Origin: Streptomyces mirabilis
GTDB taxonomy: Bacteria > Actinomycetota > Actinomycetes > Streptomycetales > Streptomycetaceae
Assembly (NCBI RefSeq): GCF_018310535.1
Contig: NZ_CP074103.1
Location: 453,983-517,982 of the forward strand
Reading direction: 5' to 3'
DNA: 64,000 nucleotides
Below are positions 35,387-44,135 of this stretch, piece by piece. Made by a program: the position numbers and the translations under genes. Numbering within the stretch: position 1 is the stretch's first letter; the number at the start of each line of letters is the position of its first letter. Below the pieces are notes generated by a model, which saw only the letters and a list, made by a program, of their open reading frames with translations, was not told where the DNA came from and ran no database searches.

Positions 35387-37241
35387 CACCCTGCTCGCAG
35401 AGCTCGACAGTCTGCACCCCAGGCAGCGGACCGCCGTTCTCCACGACGGCAACGTCGTACTGCGGGCCGGGCCCGGAAGCGGGAAGACACGCACCCTCGT
35501 CGCCCGGATCGCCTACGTGCTCCAGACGCAGATCTCGGCCTTCCGCGGCGTGGCCTGCATCACCTACACCAACGCGGCGGCCGAGGAGATCCGCCGCCGC
35601 GTCCTGCGCAGCGGCGTGCGCGCCGAAGGGCGGATCACCTGCTCCACCGTGCACGCCTTTTGCCTGAACGAGATCCTCCGCGCCTTCGCACACCTGACCG
35701 GGCAGTCGGCACCTCAAGCAGGACAGGTCCTCAACAAGGCGGCCACCGAAGCGCTTCTGCAGCGGTGCTTCGACCAGGCCGGCATCGGCGAGGTCCTCGC
35801 CCAGCACCGCATGCCCCAGAGCACCCGGATTCGCCGGGCCCTGGCCTGCAACGAGGACCTGGACAGCTTCGACCCGCGGGAAGTCCAGGCGGCACGCCTC
35901 TACGAGGAACAGCTCATCCTCCGAGGCGAGATCGACTTCGAGGCCATGGTCACCCGGGCCGTGCACATCGTCAGGGAGCACGCACATGTCCGCGACCTCC
36001 TGCGCTCCCGCTTTCCCCACCTCGTCGTCGACGAGTACCAGGACCTCGGCGGAGTCCTCCACGAACTCGTGCTCGCGCTGCGCGACCTGGCCGGCATCAC
36101 CGTCTTCGCCGTCGGGGACACCGACCAGTCTGTCTACGGATTCACCGGAGCCGACGCCAAGTACCTGACCGAGCTGGCAGGCCGAGCGGACTTCCGCGAT
36201 CTCGAACTCGAGGTCAACTACCGCAGCGGCCAGGACATCATCACCGCCGCCGAAGCCGCCCTCGGCCTTTCCCGAGGCCGCCTCGCCCGCGAAGGGGCAC
36301 CCCCAGGCGACGTCAACCTCGAACAGGTCGAGGGAGGGCTCGCGGACCACGCCCGAGTGACCTGCGACCTGGTCGAACAGGCGCAGAACAAGGGCATCAG
36401 CCCCGAGCGGATCGCCATCCTCTACCCCGCTCGCGGTCGCCTGCTCGACGAAGTCCGCAGCGAGCTCACCCGACGCGAGCTGGACTTCCGGCACGAAGGT
36501 GACGACAAGCTCCCCGCCGGCAGCCTTTCCCGCTTCGTCCAGCGGTGCGCCAGCCGCGCCGTCACCAACTACCAGATCCACACCGCATCCGGCGCCGATC
36601 GCGCCGACATGCTGCGCCGTACGCAGGCGCCGTCACTTGCCTCCCTGGCCCGCGCCTTCACCACGCTGCGTACCGAGGCCCAGCTCGCCCCGTCCCCCTC
36701 GCGGCTCTTCGTGCCCAGGGCTCTGCAACTGTGCCTCGACCCCGAGGAGCTCTACCCAGCCGAAGCCCCTGCCCTCGCCTGGCTGGAGCAGCTGCGCGCC
36801 GGCTTGGCTCTTGACGAGATAGCCGCGGGACACCCCGACCAGGACAACACGAGCAGCCTCGACCGCATGGCCGACCTGTGCAGGTCCAAGGACTTTCTGC
36901 TGCAGGACCTCGCGCGCGGCGAGGAAGTCATCGGGAAGGTACTGCTCGCCACCTACCACGCAGCCAAGGGCCGAGAGTTCGACACCGTGATCCTGCCGGG
37001 CCTCCTCCAGGGCATCATTCCGCGTGATGTCCCGAGCGGGAAGCAGTGGCGGAAACCCACGGAGACGGAGCTCGCGGAGCAGAGGCGCACCTTCTACGTC
37101 GCCCTCACCCGTGCCGAGTCGACCGTGACCATGATCGTCGGCCCCGGGTACGAGACCAGGAACGGATACTGGATGTCGTTGGGGCCCTCAGCCTTCGTGA
37201 TCGAGATGGCGCGGCGGCTCTTCCCCGACGAACAGACCTGA
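35373..37241 (+). CDS. UvrD/Rep-type helicase, Gabija GajB-like
   Basis: A 622-residue superfamily 1 helicase: Walker A AGPGSGKT (residues 32-39), ITYTNAAA motif Ia, Walker B LVVDEYQD (about 217-224), GDTDQSVYGF motif III, AAKGREFDTVILPG and FYVALTRA near the C-terminus. It lies in a 14-base overlap with the OLD nuclease gene, which implies coupled translation. The pair matches the two-gene Gabija anti-phage layout; GajB is thought to sense DNA ends and support the nuclease. The first in-frame start that follows the helicase N-terminus is ATG 35373. Confidence 0.85.
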   Translation: MQVSDTLLAELDSLHPRQRTAVLHDGNVVLRAGPGSGKTRTLVARIAYVLQTQISAFRGVACITYTNAAAEEIRRRVLRSGVRAEGRITCSTVHAFCLNEILRAFAHLTGQSAPQAGQVLNKAATEALLQRCFDQAGIGEVLAQHRMPQSTRIRRALACNEDLDSFDPREVQAARLYEEQLILRGEIDFEAMVTRAVHIVREHAHVRDLLRSRFPHLVVDEYQDLGGVLHELVLALRDLAGITVFAVGDTDQSVYGFTGADAKYLTELAGRADFRDLELEVNYRSGQDIITAAEAALGLSRGRLAREGAPPGDVNLEQVEGGLADHARVTCDLVEQAQNKGISPERIAILYPARGRLLDEVRSELTRRELDFRHEGDDKLPAGSLSRFVQRCASRAVTNYQIHTASGADRADMLRRTQAPSLASLARAFTTLRTEAQLAPSPSRLFVPRALQLCLDPEELYPAEAPALAWLEQLRAGLALDEIAAGHPDQDNTSSLDRMADLCRSKDFLLQDLARGEEVIGKVLLATYHAAKGREFDTVILPGLLQGIIPRDVPSGKQWRKPTETELAEQRRTFYVALTRAESTVTMIVGPGYETRNGYWMSLGPSAFVIEMARRLFPDEQT

Positions 37242-37298
37242 CCAGGCGGCCGTCCCCGGCCCCGTCCGACGCTCCGGCATCCGACTACGGTGATCACC

Positions 37299-38177
37299 AT
37301 GACACTGGGGGAGATGCTGCAACGCCACGCCGGGCAGGCCATGGTGGCGACGGCGATCATCAGCGAGGCCGTCATGACACAGCTGCGCGGACCGGCGGCC
37401 GGCATCGCCGTCGGCGTGGCGGCGGCGGCCGGCGGACTGTGGGCGGTGCAGGGCCGCGCCCGGCAGAAGTCGGCGATCGCCATGGGGCCGTCAGCCCAGG
37501 CGTTGACCTGGCAGGCCCACGCAAGCCGCAAGCCCGACCCGTCCGACAGCGACACGTACCGCCACATCGCCACCCGGATGCGGCAGACCACCGAGCACGT
37601 ACGCCGCACCACTGCCGAGCGCGGACTGAAGAAGGTCACCCTGGCCACTTCCAGCGAGACCGGCAGCTGGGCCGACGCCCGCTCCACCGGCCACGGCCGC
37701 CGAGGCCACGTGTGGCTCGGCATGCGGTGGCTCCACCCCCGACACACCAACCACCTCCCCGCGGTCCTGGAGCACGAACTCGCCCACCTCCAGCGCCGCG
37801 ACACCGGCAAGCGCATCGCCGCCGAGTCCGCCGCCGTCGCGGTGGCTGGCCTGGCCGCGGGCCTGCTGCCCCTGCCCGCCTTCGCCCTGACCGCAGCCGC
37901 CGCCTGGGCGCTGAACACCCTGTTCTTCTGGTGGGGCGAACTCGCCTGCGACCTCGCAGCCGCCCGCGTCTGCGGCCGGACCGCCGTAGCCGACATGTGG
38001 CGCGAGGACCTCGAACGTGACCGCGCCCGCACCGTACTGCCCCGGATCTGGGTGACGGTGCGGGGCCTGCGCACGCACCCGCCACTGCGCCTGCGGATCC
38101 TGTGCGCCGAACACGTCCCGTTGCCCGACGCACGCGGGCAGGCCGTGCACCCACTGCACACGCCGGCCGCCAGTTGA
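37299..38177 (+). CDS. M48-family membrane zinc metallopeptidase
   Basis: A 292-residue HtpX/M48-like peptidase. The zinc motif LEHELAHLQ lies at residues 157-165, the likely third ligand is the glutamate in WWGELACDLAAARV (about 205-218), and the family phrase HPPLRLRI is present. Hydrophobic segments at about 20-50 and 175-208 anchor it in the membrane. M48 enzymes remove damaged membrane proteins or signal in the envelope. A -10-like TACGGT at 37286-37291 ends seven bases before ATG 37299, so the transcript is probably leaderless and separate from the upstream Gabija-like pair, 57 bases away. Confidence 0.8.
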   Translation: MTLGEMLQRHAGQAMVATAIISEAVMTQLRGPAAGIAVGVAAAAGGLWAVQGRARQKSAIAMGPSAQALTWQAHASRKPDPSDSDTYRHIATRMRQTTEHVRRTTAERGLKKVTLATSSETGSWADARSTGHGRRGHVWLGMRWLHPRHTNHLPAVLEHELAHLQRRDTGKRIAAESAAVAVAGLAAGLLPLPAFALTAAAAWALNTLFFWWGELACDLAAARVCGRTAVADMWREDLERDRARTVLPRIWVTVRGLRTHPPLRLRILCAEHVPLPDARGQAVHPLHTPAAS

Positions 38178-38294
38178 TCCGACCTCCTCGCCCACTGCTT
38201 CCCGTCCACGAACCCGCGCTGCGCGCCGACGCGTGATGGGATTCCCCGATATGTGCGATAAGCGGCCGGTTGGCGCGGTACTTTGTCGAGCAGT

Positions 38295-38335
38295 CCCCCT
38301 GGACGCCGCGTCCCCCCGTGCGCTGCGTCCGGGGG
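38295..38335. terminator. possible bidirectional terminator between convergent genes
   Basis: CCCCCTGGACGC and GCGTCCGGGGG can pair around an 18-base loop with one bulged T. It lies in the 255-base interval between the convergent M48 gene and the 472-residue gene. I see no gene in this interval. Confidence 0.4.
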
Positions 38336-38432
38336 TGTACTCCGCCGGTTCAGGCGTGATCAGCCGCCCTCCGGCCGCGGCAACCCGCTCTCGCGACCGT
38401 CTGGCGCGACCGGCTCTCTCTTTCACATGAGA

Positions 38433-39851
38433 TCACCGGCTCGCAGCGCCGGGGTTCGGGATCCGGTAGACCGGGGTGGCGGGTGCGAGGGGGAGGTCGG
38501 CGCGGACCCGCGCGCGGAGGAAGAACCGGCGCTCACGAGTGAACGTGACGCCCTCGACCGCACCGTCCTTGTAGACCGGCCCGACGAGCCGCCCGTCACT
38601 GTCGCGGATCCCGATCCGCACTCCGGGCTTCCAGTGCGCCCGCCGCCACGTGCCGACGACGAGCGGCCCCCGCGAGCCGGTTGGCGCCGTGCGCTGCTCG
38701 GGCGGTCCCTCGGGCGGAGGGGTGAAGTCCAGGACACGGACCCCATGGAAGCCGCCAGCCCGCCCGGCCTCGCTCGTGGCGATCCTGCCCAAGGAGCTGC
38801 GCGACGTGGGGCGCGGACCGGGGTCCGGCAGAGCGGGCGGCTGCGTCCATCGGGCGAACGCCAACTGCGCGGCATACCCGTACAGCACGCGGCCGCCGCC
38901 GTGGTCGCCGTACGCGGTCGGCTGCAGCACCTGGCATCGCTTCCCCGTCGCGTCGAGGGAGGAGATGAGCAGGAACCCGGACGTCGTGTCCAGCCGGCCA
39001 TCGGGCTGGGAGGCGAGCAGGCCGCCGAGGATGACTGGCTCCAGTCCCACGCACACGCCGTCCTCGATCAGCGCGGCGAGCTCGTCGTCGTCGGCTTGGG
39101 CCGCGCGCAGGGGGACGGCGTCGTGCGTGATGAGGGACCAGGGGGCCGGCAGTCGCAGAGCGTCCCGGGTCGGTTCGTCCAGCGGGGCGGTGGTGACCAC
39201 GTCCAGGGCGAGCGGGGCGGGGACCATGTGCACGGCGGCCAGGTAGGCGGCGGTGCCGGTCAGGGCGCGCAGCCACCGCACGGCTCGCTCCTGTTGCACG
39301 GTGTAGGTGCTGGTGCGGAAATCCTGCTCGTCCAGCAGACCGGACCGCAGCGCGCCGACGTCCGCGGGCACCAGGCCGGACAGGTCCGAGGGCAGGCGGC
39401 GATGGATTTGGGCGAAGCGCCGCTCGAGCTCCCACTGCTCCCGCTGGGTCGCCAGTGCGGCCGCGGCGACGTCGATGATGACGTCGTCCGGCCCGCACAG
39501 CGCGAGGACTGCCTTGGACTCGTGAGGAGCCAGCTCCCAGTCGATGGCGTGCTCGTTCGCGAGTCGTTGTGCCTCTCCGCACTCGGCGACCACTCGCTTC
39601 CATAGCACCGCCAGCTGCTCGTCCCAGGATCCCGATCTGCCGGGCCCAGCGCCGGGACCGAGAAGGAACTCCTTCCAGGCGCCCGAGGTCAGGGCGGTGA
39701 AGGTGAGGCCGCTGTCACGCGTAGCCGGGGCGGCCGGTTGCGCGAAGGCCGTGTCGAGGAGGTTCCGAACGCTCATGCCCTGGTCAACGATGGTGCTCGG
39801 TTCGAAGGCACTCATGTCCGCGCCTTGCGGTGGCCGCCTGGGGTTGGTCAC
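38433..39851 (-). CDS. hypothetical protein, 472 aa
   Basis: A large soluble protein I do not recognise. Residues about 90-200 are helical (AVLALCGPDDVIIDVAAAAL, QREQWELERRFAQIHRRL), and the C-terminus is Pro/Arg-rich with a final beta-type segment (FFLRARVRADLPLAPATPVY). The GTG at 39851 overlaps the stop of the upstream small gene by four bases; an ATG at 39815 is an alternative start. The overlap indicates a two-gene unit with the gene at 39848-40168. Confidence 0.6.
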   Translation of the reverse strand: MTNPRRPPQGADMSAFEPSTIVDQGMSVRNLLDTAFAQPAAPATRDSGLTFTALTSGAWKEFLLGPGAGPGRSGSWDEQLAVLWKRVVAECGEAQRLANEHAIDWELAPHESKAVLALCGPDDVIIDVAAAALATQREQWELERRFAQIHRRLPSDLSGLVPADVGALRSGLLDEQDFRTSTYTVQQERAVRWLRALTGTAAYLAAVHMVPAPLALDVVTTAPLDEPTRDALRLPAPWSLITHDAVPLRAAQADDDELAALIEDGVCVGLEPVILGGLLASQPDGRLDTTSGFLLISSLDATGKRCQVLQPTAYGDHGGGRVLYGYAAQLAFARWTQPPALPDPGPRPTSRSSLGRIATSEAGRAGGFHGVRVLDFTPPPEGPPEQRTAPTGSRGPLVVGTWRRAHWKPGVRIGIRDSDGRLVGPVYKDGAVEGVTFTRERRFFLRARVRADLPLAPATPVYRIPNPGAASR

Positions 39852-40168
39852 TCCTCGGCTTGCTGCTGGGCCTCTTCGAGGGCACGCAGCGCGGCCTGAC
39901 GAGTCTGCTCGATACGGGCAGGATCCCGCGGCGTTTGGTCCTCTTCGGCTCCCGCGCCGCCGTCAGCCGCCGCCATCATGGCGTCGAGGGCCTTGCGCCG
40001 CGCGGCCGCACTCAGTGGCGGCCGCCGGCCGCGCAGCGCCCCGATCGTCATCAGCGTCAGCACGTCGTCGCTCGTGGTGGGCCGCATGCGGCCTTCGAGA
40101 AGTTCGTCCAGCCGCCAGCTGTCCGCGATCTCTTCCCACGTCACGTCCGGCGTTGCTTCCTCGCTCAT
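39848..40168 (-). CDS. small hypothetical protein, 106 aa
   Basis: An acidic and Ala/Arg-rich helical protein starting MSEEATPDVTWEEIADSWRL and ending EEAQQQAEE. GGTGGGG precedes the ATG. Its layout (short helical protein translationally coupled to a larger unknown) suggests a partner of the following gene. It is 64 bases downstream of lexA, in the same direction. No domain recognised. Confidence 0.6.
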   Translation of the reverse strand: MSEEATPDVTWEEIADSWRLDELLEGRMRPTTSDDVLTLMTIGALRGRRPPLSAAARRKALDAMMAAADGGAGAEEDQTPRDPARIEQTRQAALRALEEAQQQAEE

Positions 40169-40232
40169 GCGTTTCCCCACCCCAAAACGAACGTCACCGC
40201 TTCCGGTCTGCCGAAATCCCCGACCGGCGTGC

Positions 40233-40934
40233 TCACACGCTGCGCATGACCGCCACGACCTTGCCGAGGATGGACGCCGCGTCGCCGCAGATGGGCTCGA
40301 AGGCGTCGTTCTCCGGCATGAGCCACACCCTCGGGCCCTCCCGCTTGAGTCGCTTGACCGTCGCCTCGCCGTCGATCATGGCGGCGACGATCTCGCCGTT
40401 CTCGGCGTCCGGCTGCACCCTGACGGCGACTGTGTCGCCGTCCATGATGTGCGCCTTGATCATCGACTCGCCGCTGACCGTGAGCGCGAACACCTGCCCG
40501 CTGCCGACGAGTTGCCTCGGCAGCGCGAGCACATCCTCGACCTGCTCGTCGGCGGTGATGGGAACGCCGGCGGCGATGCGGCCGACGAGGGGGGTGTGGA
40601 CTACCGAGGAGTCGGACACCGCGCCTTCGGGGCCCGTCTCCACGGCGGGGCCGCCCTCGGGGCTGGCTGTCGTGGTGGGGACGTAGGCGCGAGGACGCTT
40701 CGGGTCCTGTCGCAGGACGCCCTTCTTCACCAGAGCGCCGATCTGATGCGCGACGGACGAGGTGCTGGAGAGCCCGGCGGCCTGGCCCAGCTCCCGCATC
40801 GACGGCGGGTATCCGCGGTCCCTGATGCTGGACCGGATGGCGTCGACGATCCTGTGCTGCCGGTCGGTCAGTCCGTCCTCCCGGGTCACGATGCCCGGAG
40901 GGCGCCCGACGTACCGAGACGTTGTGGCCTCCAT
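40233..40934 (-). CDS. lexA: LexA repressor
   Basis: A 233-residue SOS-response repressor. The N-terminal winged helix contains LTDRQHRIVDAIRSSIRDRG and PPSMRELGQAAGLSSTSSV; the C-terminal S24-type autocleavage domain has the Ala-Gly cleavage site (GRIAAGVP), the nucleophile in VSGESM and the general-base lysine in GEATVKRLKR. The ATG at 40934 follows GGGGGA. RecA filaments would trigger its self-cleavage. It is divergent from a tandem GntR-type regulator. I could not find a clean actinobacterial SOS box upstream. In an accessory region this is likely an additional LexA, but that depends on the rest of the genome. Confidence 0.9.
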   Translation of the reverse strand: MEATTSRYVGRPPGIVTREDGLTDRQHRIVDAIRSSIRDRGYPPSMRELGQAAGLSSTSSVAHQIGALVKKGVLRQDPKRPRAYVPTTTASPEGGPAVETGPEGAVSDSSVVHTPLVGRIAAGVPITADEQVEDVLALPRQLVGSGQVFALTVSGESMIKAHIMDGDTVAVRVQPDAENGEIVAAMIDGEATVKRLKREGPRVWLMPENDAFEPICGDAASILGKVVAVMRSV

Positions 40935-40953
40935 GATGTCCCCCTTCGTGCTC

Positions 40954-40972
40954 TTACAGGTACGAACCGTAA
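40954..40972. promoter_or_regulatory. imperfect inverted repeat between lexA and the GntR-type gene
   Basis: TTACAGGT and ACCGTAA, separated by ACGA, form a near-palindrome 20 bases upstream of the lexA start. It is a candidate operator for either regulator; it does not match the usual GAAC-N4-GTTC SOS consensus. Confidence 0.35.
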
Positions 40973-41084
40973 CCCGAGATTCCGGGAAAGGGCACAGGTA
41001 TTCGACCTGTCTTCCCTGGCCAGGCGGCCGCGGGGGCCAGCCCAGAGCCCGGAGCGGAGAGTGGTGCTGCGTACGGTTACGCCC

Positions 41085-41861
41085 ATGACATTGCCGCTGG
41101 AAGACGATTCGAGGCCGCCCTATCTCCAGGCGGCCGAGGTGCTGCGCGCCGGGATCCAGACCGGGGAGTACGCCCGCGGGAGCCGACTGCCGTCGGCGCG
41201 GGTACTTCAGGCGCGGTTCGGAGTCTCCAGCTCGACGGTGCAAAACGCGCTGCGGGTCTTGAAGCAGGAAGGCATCGTCTACTCCGTGCTCGGGCGGGGC
41301 AGCTACGTCAGCACCACACACCCCGGCCTCCCGCCGGCGCCCCGGACGGAGTCCTCCCCCGTCGCCAACGACGTGATCGACGAGGAACACGACCCCAGAC
41401 CCCCCTACGTCCGTACGGCAGACCTGCTCAGGGAGGAGATTCGGTCCGGCAGCTTCGAACCGGGCGGGCGGCTTCCCTCCGCGCGCGAACTCCAAGACCG
41501 CTTCGGGATCGCCAACTCGACCGCACAGAACGCGGTGCGCGTGCTCAAACGCGAGGGCCTGGTCTACGCGGTCAAGGGCAAGGGCGTGTTCATCCGCCGC
41601 TCCGCACAGCAGGACGCGCCCCACCCGGGTGAGACGGACCATTCAGCACAGCCTGGCTTTCACGCGCGACCGCGAACCGATGAAGAACTCGCCGCAGACC
41701 TGGCCGCCGCCGAGCAACGTCTCGCGCGCGCCGCCGACGCCTACACCGCGGCTGGTGCCCAGCTCGACGCCCTCACCCGCGAGGCCCTGCGCCGCGGCAT
41801 GCCCATGCCGACCGCAGCGCGACCGGGTTCGCAACCCCTCTCACCCCGCGTCGGGGTCTGA
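41085..41861 (+). CDS. regulator with two GntR-type winged helices
   Basis: A 258-residue protein with two consecutive GntR-type DNA-binding domains: residues 8-75 (SRLPSARVLQARFGVSSSTV, GRGSYVST) and about 104-168 (GRLPSARELQDRFGIANSTA, GKGVFIRR). The rest is a helical C-terminus (about 185-245) that lacks an effector domain of the usual FCD or UTRA type. Duplicated winged helices in one chain imply binding to an extended or double site. TACGGT at 41072-41077 ends seven bases before the ATG, indicating a leaderless transcript. It is divergent from lexA. Confidence 0.8.
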   Translation: MTLPLEDDSRPPYLQAAEVLRAGIQTGEYARGSRLPSARVLQARFGVSSSTVQNALRVLKQEGIVYSVLGRGSYVSTTHPGLPPAPRTESSPVANDVIDEEHDPRPPYVRTADLLREEIRSGSFEPGGRLPSARELQDRFGIANSTAQNAVRVLKREGLVYAVKGKGVFIRRSAQQDAPHPGETDHSAQPGFHARPRTDEELAADLAAAEQRLARAADAYTAAGAQLDALTREALRRGMPMPTAARPGSQPLSPRVGV

Positions 41862-41916
41862 CCCGAGAGCAGCCGATTCGCGGTTCCTGCCCCGATGGGG
41901 CCCCTGACGGAGAACG

Positions 41917-42270
41917 ATGGGGATCGTGATGCACGGGGAAGGAACCACGCCGCCGCTCGACCGCACCGACTGCCTCATGGCCTTGGAGGCTGCCCTCCGG
42001 TGGTGGGGAGCCGATGTGCCGGAGGACCCAGGAGCGGGTGAGCTGGCACAGCTGCTGGACGAGATCGTAGAACGCCTGAGCGGGGGGCGGAGTACCGAGC
42101 AGGCGCGATCGGCCGCCGAGCTCCTGGCCCAGGCGGCTGAGGCACTGAGGGCGGCGGCCCGGCTCGGCGGCCTCCTTCCGGCGATCTCGTTGTGGCACCT
42201 CAGGACCGCGCTCCGACAAGAAGCCGTCGCCCGCGGCCAACTCGCCGAGCTGGCCGCGTCCCCCCTGTAA
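41917..42270 (+). CDS. small helical hypothetical protein, 117 aa
   Basis: A mainly helical, Ala/Leu-rich protein (residues 25-115). The first ATG at 41917 follows GGAGAACG; an ATG four codons later is also possible. It lies 55 bases downstream of the tandem GntR gene in the same direction and ends exactly where a 7-bp tandem repeat begins. Function unknown. Confidence 0.55.
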   Translation: MGIVMHGEGTTPPLDRTDCLMALEAALRWWGADVPEDPGAGELAQLLDEIVERLSGGRSTEQARSAAELLAQAAEALRAAARLGGLLPAISLWHLRTALRQEAVARGQLAELAASPL

Positions 42271-42312
42271 CCCGCACCCCGCACCCCGCACCCCGCACCC
42301 CGCACCCCGCAC
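42271..42312 (+). repeat. six tandem 7-bp repeats
   Basis: Six perfect copies of CCCGCAC immediately after a stop codon at 42268-42270. The unit is not a multiple of three and the array lies between genes. It may act as a slippage-prone spacer or a protein-binding array. Confidence 0.85.
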
Positions 42313-42366
42313 CGGCGAACGGCGTGGCGCCCCCATCGAGCCGGGCCCGACGACTACAGTCGCGCC

Positions 42367-42530
42367 GTGCGGCATCGGTCTGCTGCTCCTCACGCGAACC
42401 TCGGCCCGCTGGTTCAAGGCGTAGGCGAAGAAGCACGGCTTCGATCAGCTGCACCCCACCGACCGCAACACCGCACACCAGTGCCTGTTCCTCACGCTCC
42501 GCGGGCCGACGGAGCTGAGCGAAAGGTGCC
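42367..42530 (+). pseudogene. possible gene remnant with in-frame stop
   Basis: A leaderless-type -10 (TACAGT, 42355-42360) ends six bases before GTG 42367. Yet the coding-like frame here is a different one: it reads GIGLLLLTRTSARWFKA, meets TAG at 42423, and continues KKHGFDQLHPTDRNTAHQC with strongly G/C third positions. This pattern fits a short gene broken by a frameshift and a nonsense change. The GTG frame itself runs into the next gene but has poor codon use. Confidence 0.3.
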
Positions 42531-42537
42531 TGAAGCC

Positions 42538-43545
42538 ATGTCGGCCACCCAGACCAGCAGTCGAGCCCGGACCTACGCCCTTTACACCGGCGCCCCCCGC
42601 CAAGCCGCCTGTGACGCCGTTACCGCCCTGCAGCCCGGCGCGCCCCTCATCCCGGCACCGGCCCAGCAGGCACAACTGCTCCTCGAATCCGAGGTGTTCT
42701 ACTGGGTCCTCAACTCCCAGAGGCACTTCTTCGAGTACCCCTTCGGCATCCGCTACGTGCAGCCCACCCCGCACAGCATCAAGCTCCACCTGGAAAGCGA
42801 CGAAAGCCTCGACAGCCTGATGGGCGGGCTGCTGCCCTCCCGTGCACCGATGCGCACCGGACGAGACGAAATCTACGGACTCAACGGCGTCCGGATCTGC
42901 GCACGCACCGATCGCGGCATCGAGCTCCGCCGACTCGGGCAGCCGACCAGCATCCAGCTCACCGGCCCCTCACGCCGCGCCTTCCAGAAGGCCGAGGCAG
43001 CCCTCGCCCGGCAGATCCAGAGCAACGGCGGAGAAGCCTGCTGGCTGGCCGGCGACACCTGGACCCCCTACGAGAAGCAGTGGGACGACGAACGACAGCC
43101 GATCGCCTACGAGTCCACATGGCGCGACGCGGCTTGGCTGCCCAGCGGACTGCTGCGCCGCCTCGGACTCCTTCACACGGTCGCCGTCCCCCAGGTCGTC
43201 ACCGGGCACGAGGCGAGGCTGGGGGAGTGGTGGATCCTGCACCTCGAACACGACTCCGACACCGGCCTGCGCCGCGCCGAGCTGGTCCAGGCCCTGACCG
43301 ACCCGCACCACGGTCTGCCGCTGGAGCTGTGCGGCCACCGCGACCTGACGCCCGGAGAAAGCCTCGGGCTGGTCCTCTTGAAGTCCCCGGATCGCACCGC
43401 CGCCCTCCAACTGCGTTACGGCCGGATCGACTACCCGATCAAGGAGAATCGCGCGCAGATGTTCGCGGCGATCCGGCAGCGCACCAGCGCTCTGACGGGC
43501 GAAGCCTCATTGCCGCCCATGCCCGGTTGCTCGGGCACCGGTTGA
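42538..43545 (+). CDS. hypothetical protein, 335 aa
   Basis: An unrecognised soluble protein. Features are an N-terminal segment ending LESEVFYWVLNSQRHFFEYPFG, a central region with GGEACWLAGDTWTPYEKQW, and a C-terminal half with SLGLVLLKSPDRTAALQLRYG. The ATG at 42538 follows GAAAGG twelve bases upstream, with a GTG four codons earlier as alternative. Upstream in-frame sequence back to 42367 has non-coding-like third positions. The role is unknown. Confidence 0.65.
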   Translation: MSATQTSSRARTYALYTGAPRQAACDAVTALQPGAPLIPAPAQQAQLLLESEVFYWVLNSQRHFFEYPFGIRYVQPTPHSIKLHLESDESLDSLMGGLLPSRAPMRTGRDEIYGLNGVRICARTDRGIELRRLGQPTSIQLTGPSRRAFQKAEAALARQIQSNGGEACWLAGDTWTPYEKQWDDERQPIAYESTWRDAAWLPSGLLRRLGLLHTVAVPQVVTGHEARLGEWWILHLEHDSDTGLRRAELVQALTDPHHGLPLELCGHRDLTPGESLGLVLLKSPDRTAALQLRYGRIDYPIKENRAQMFAAIRQRTSALTGEASLPPMPGCSGTG

Positions 43546-43702
43546 GCCGAGCCCCGCGCCGGCGATTCGTCAAGGCCGCCGTCACTCAAAGGGATTGCCG
43601 CAACCGGGCGAGGTCCCACGACCCGCGTGCTTGCCGTACGGTTTCCGGACTGCGCCTGCCGGGGGGAACGGCAGGCCGGACCGGGGAGGGGACGGCGTCC
43701 AG

Positions 43703-44029
43703 ATGGTCGGGGATGAACAGGAGACCTGGGGCGAACACGCGATCTGCCGAACCGCAGATCCGGACGAACTCTTCGTCGACGGCGCGGCCCAGAACCGGGC
43801 CAAGGCTCTGTGCACCGGCTGCCCGGTGCGCACCGAGTGCCTCGCCCATGCCCTCGACAAACGCATCGAGCACGGCGTCTGGGGAGGCATGACCGAGCGT
43901 GAACGGCGCTCCCTCCTGCGACGCCGGCCGCTGGTCACCTCCTGGCGCCGCCTGCTCGAAGCGGCCCGATCAGAACATGAGCGCATCGTCCGGTCCGACG
44001 ACCAGCAGCCCTGGAACGCCACGGGGTGA
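43703..44029 (+). CDS. WhiB-family iron-sulphur regulator
   Basis: A 108-residue Wbl protein. The four cluster cysteines are in HAICRTADPDELF, LCTGCPVRTECLAH, and the family turn GVWGGMTERERR (about residues 60-71) precedes a basic C-terminus. Wbl proteins carry a 4Fe-4S cluster and modulate transcription through the main sigma factor in development and stress. The ATG at 43703 is about 16 bases after GGGGAGGGG, a long spacing, so a GTG at 43697 is also possible. The genes on either side are unrelated. Confidence 0.88.
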   Translation: MVGDEQETWGEHAICRTADPDELFVDGAAQNRAKALCTGCPVRTECLAHALDKRIEHGVWGGMTERERRSLLRRRPLVTSWRRLLEAARSEHERIVRSDDQQPWNATG

Positions 44030-44135
44030 TCACCCCCGCTCGCACAAGGCCTTCGGAGCCCGCGTCACCGGAATGCGGTCGCCGGACGGAAAGCGCGAGA
44101 ACGGCGCTGTCGGTGGCGCCTGACAGGATTCACCG

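Noticed and set aside
40935..41000. Actinobacterial SOS box upstream of lexA
   Set aside because: The best candidate has a CGAAC half-site but the second half (ACCCG) does not match GTTCG, so self-regulation by LexA cannot be claimed.
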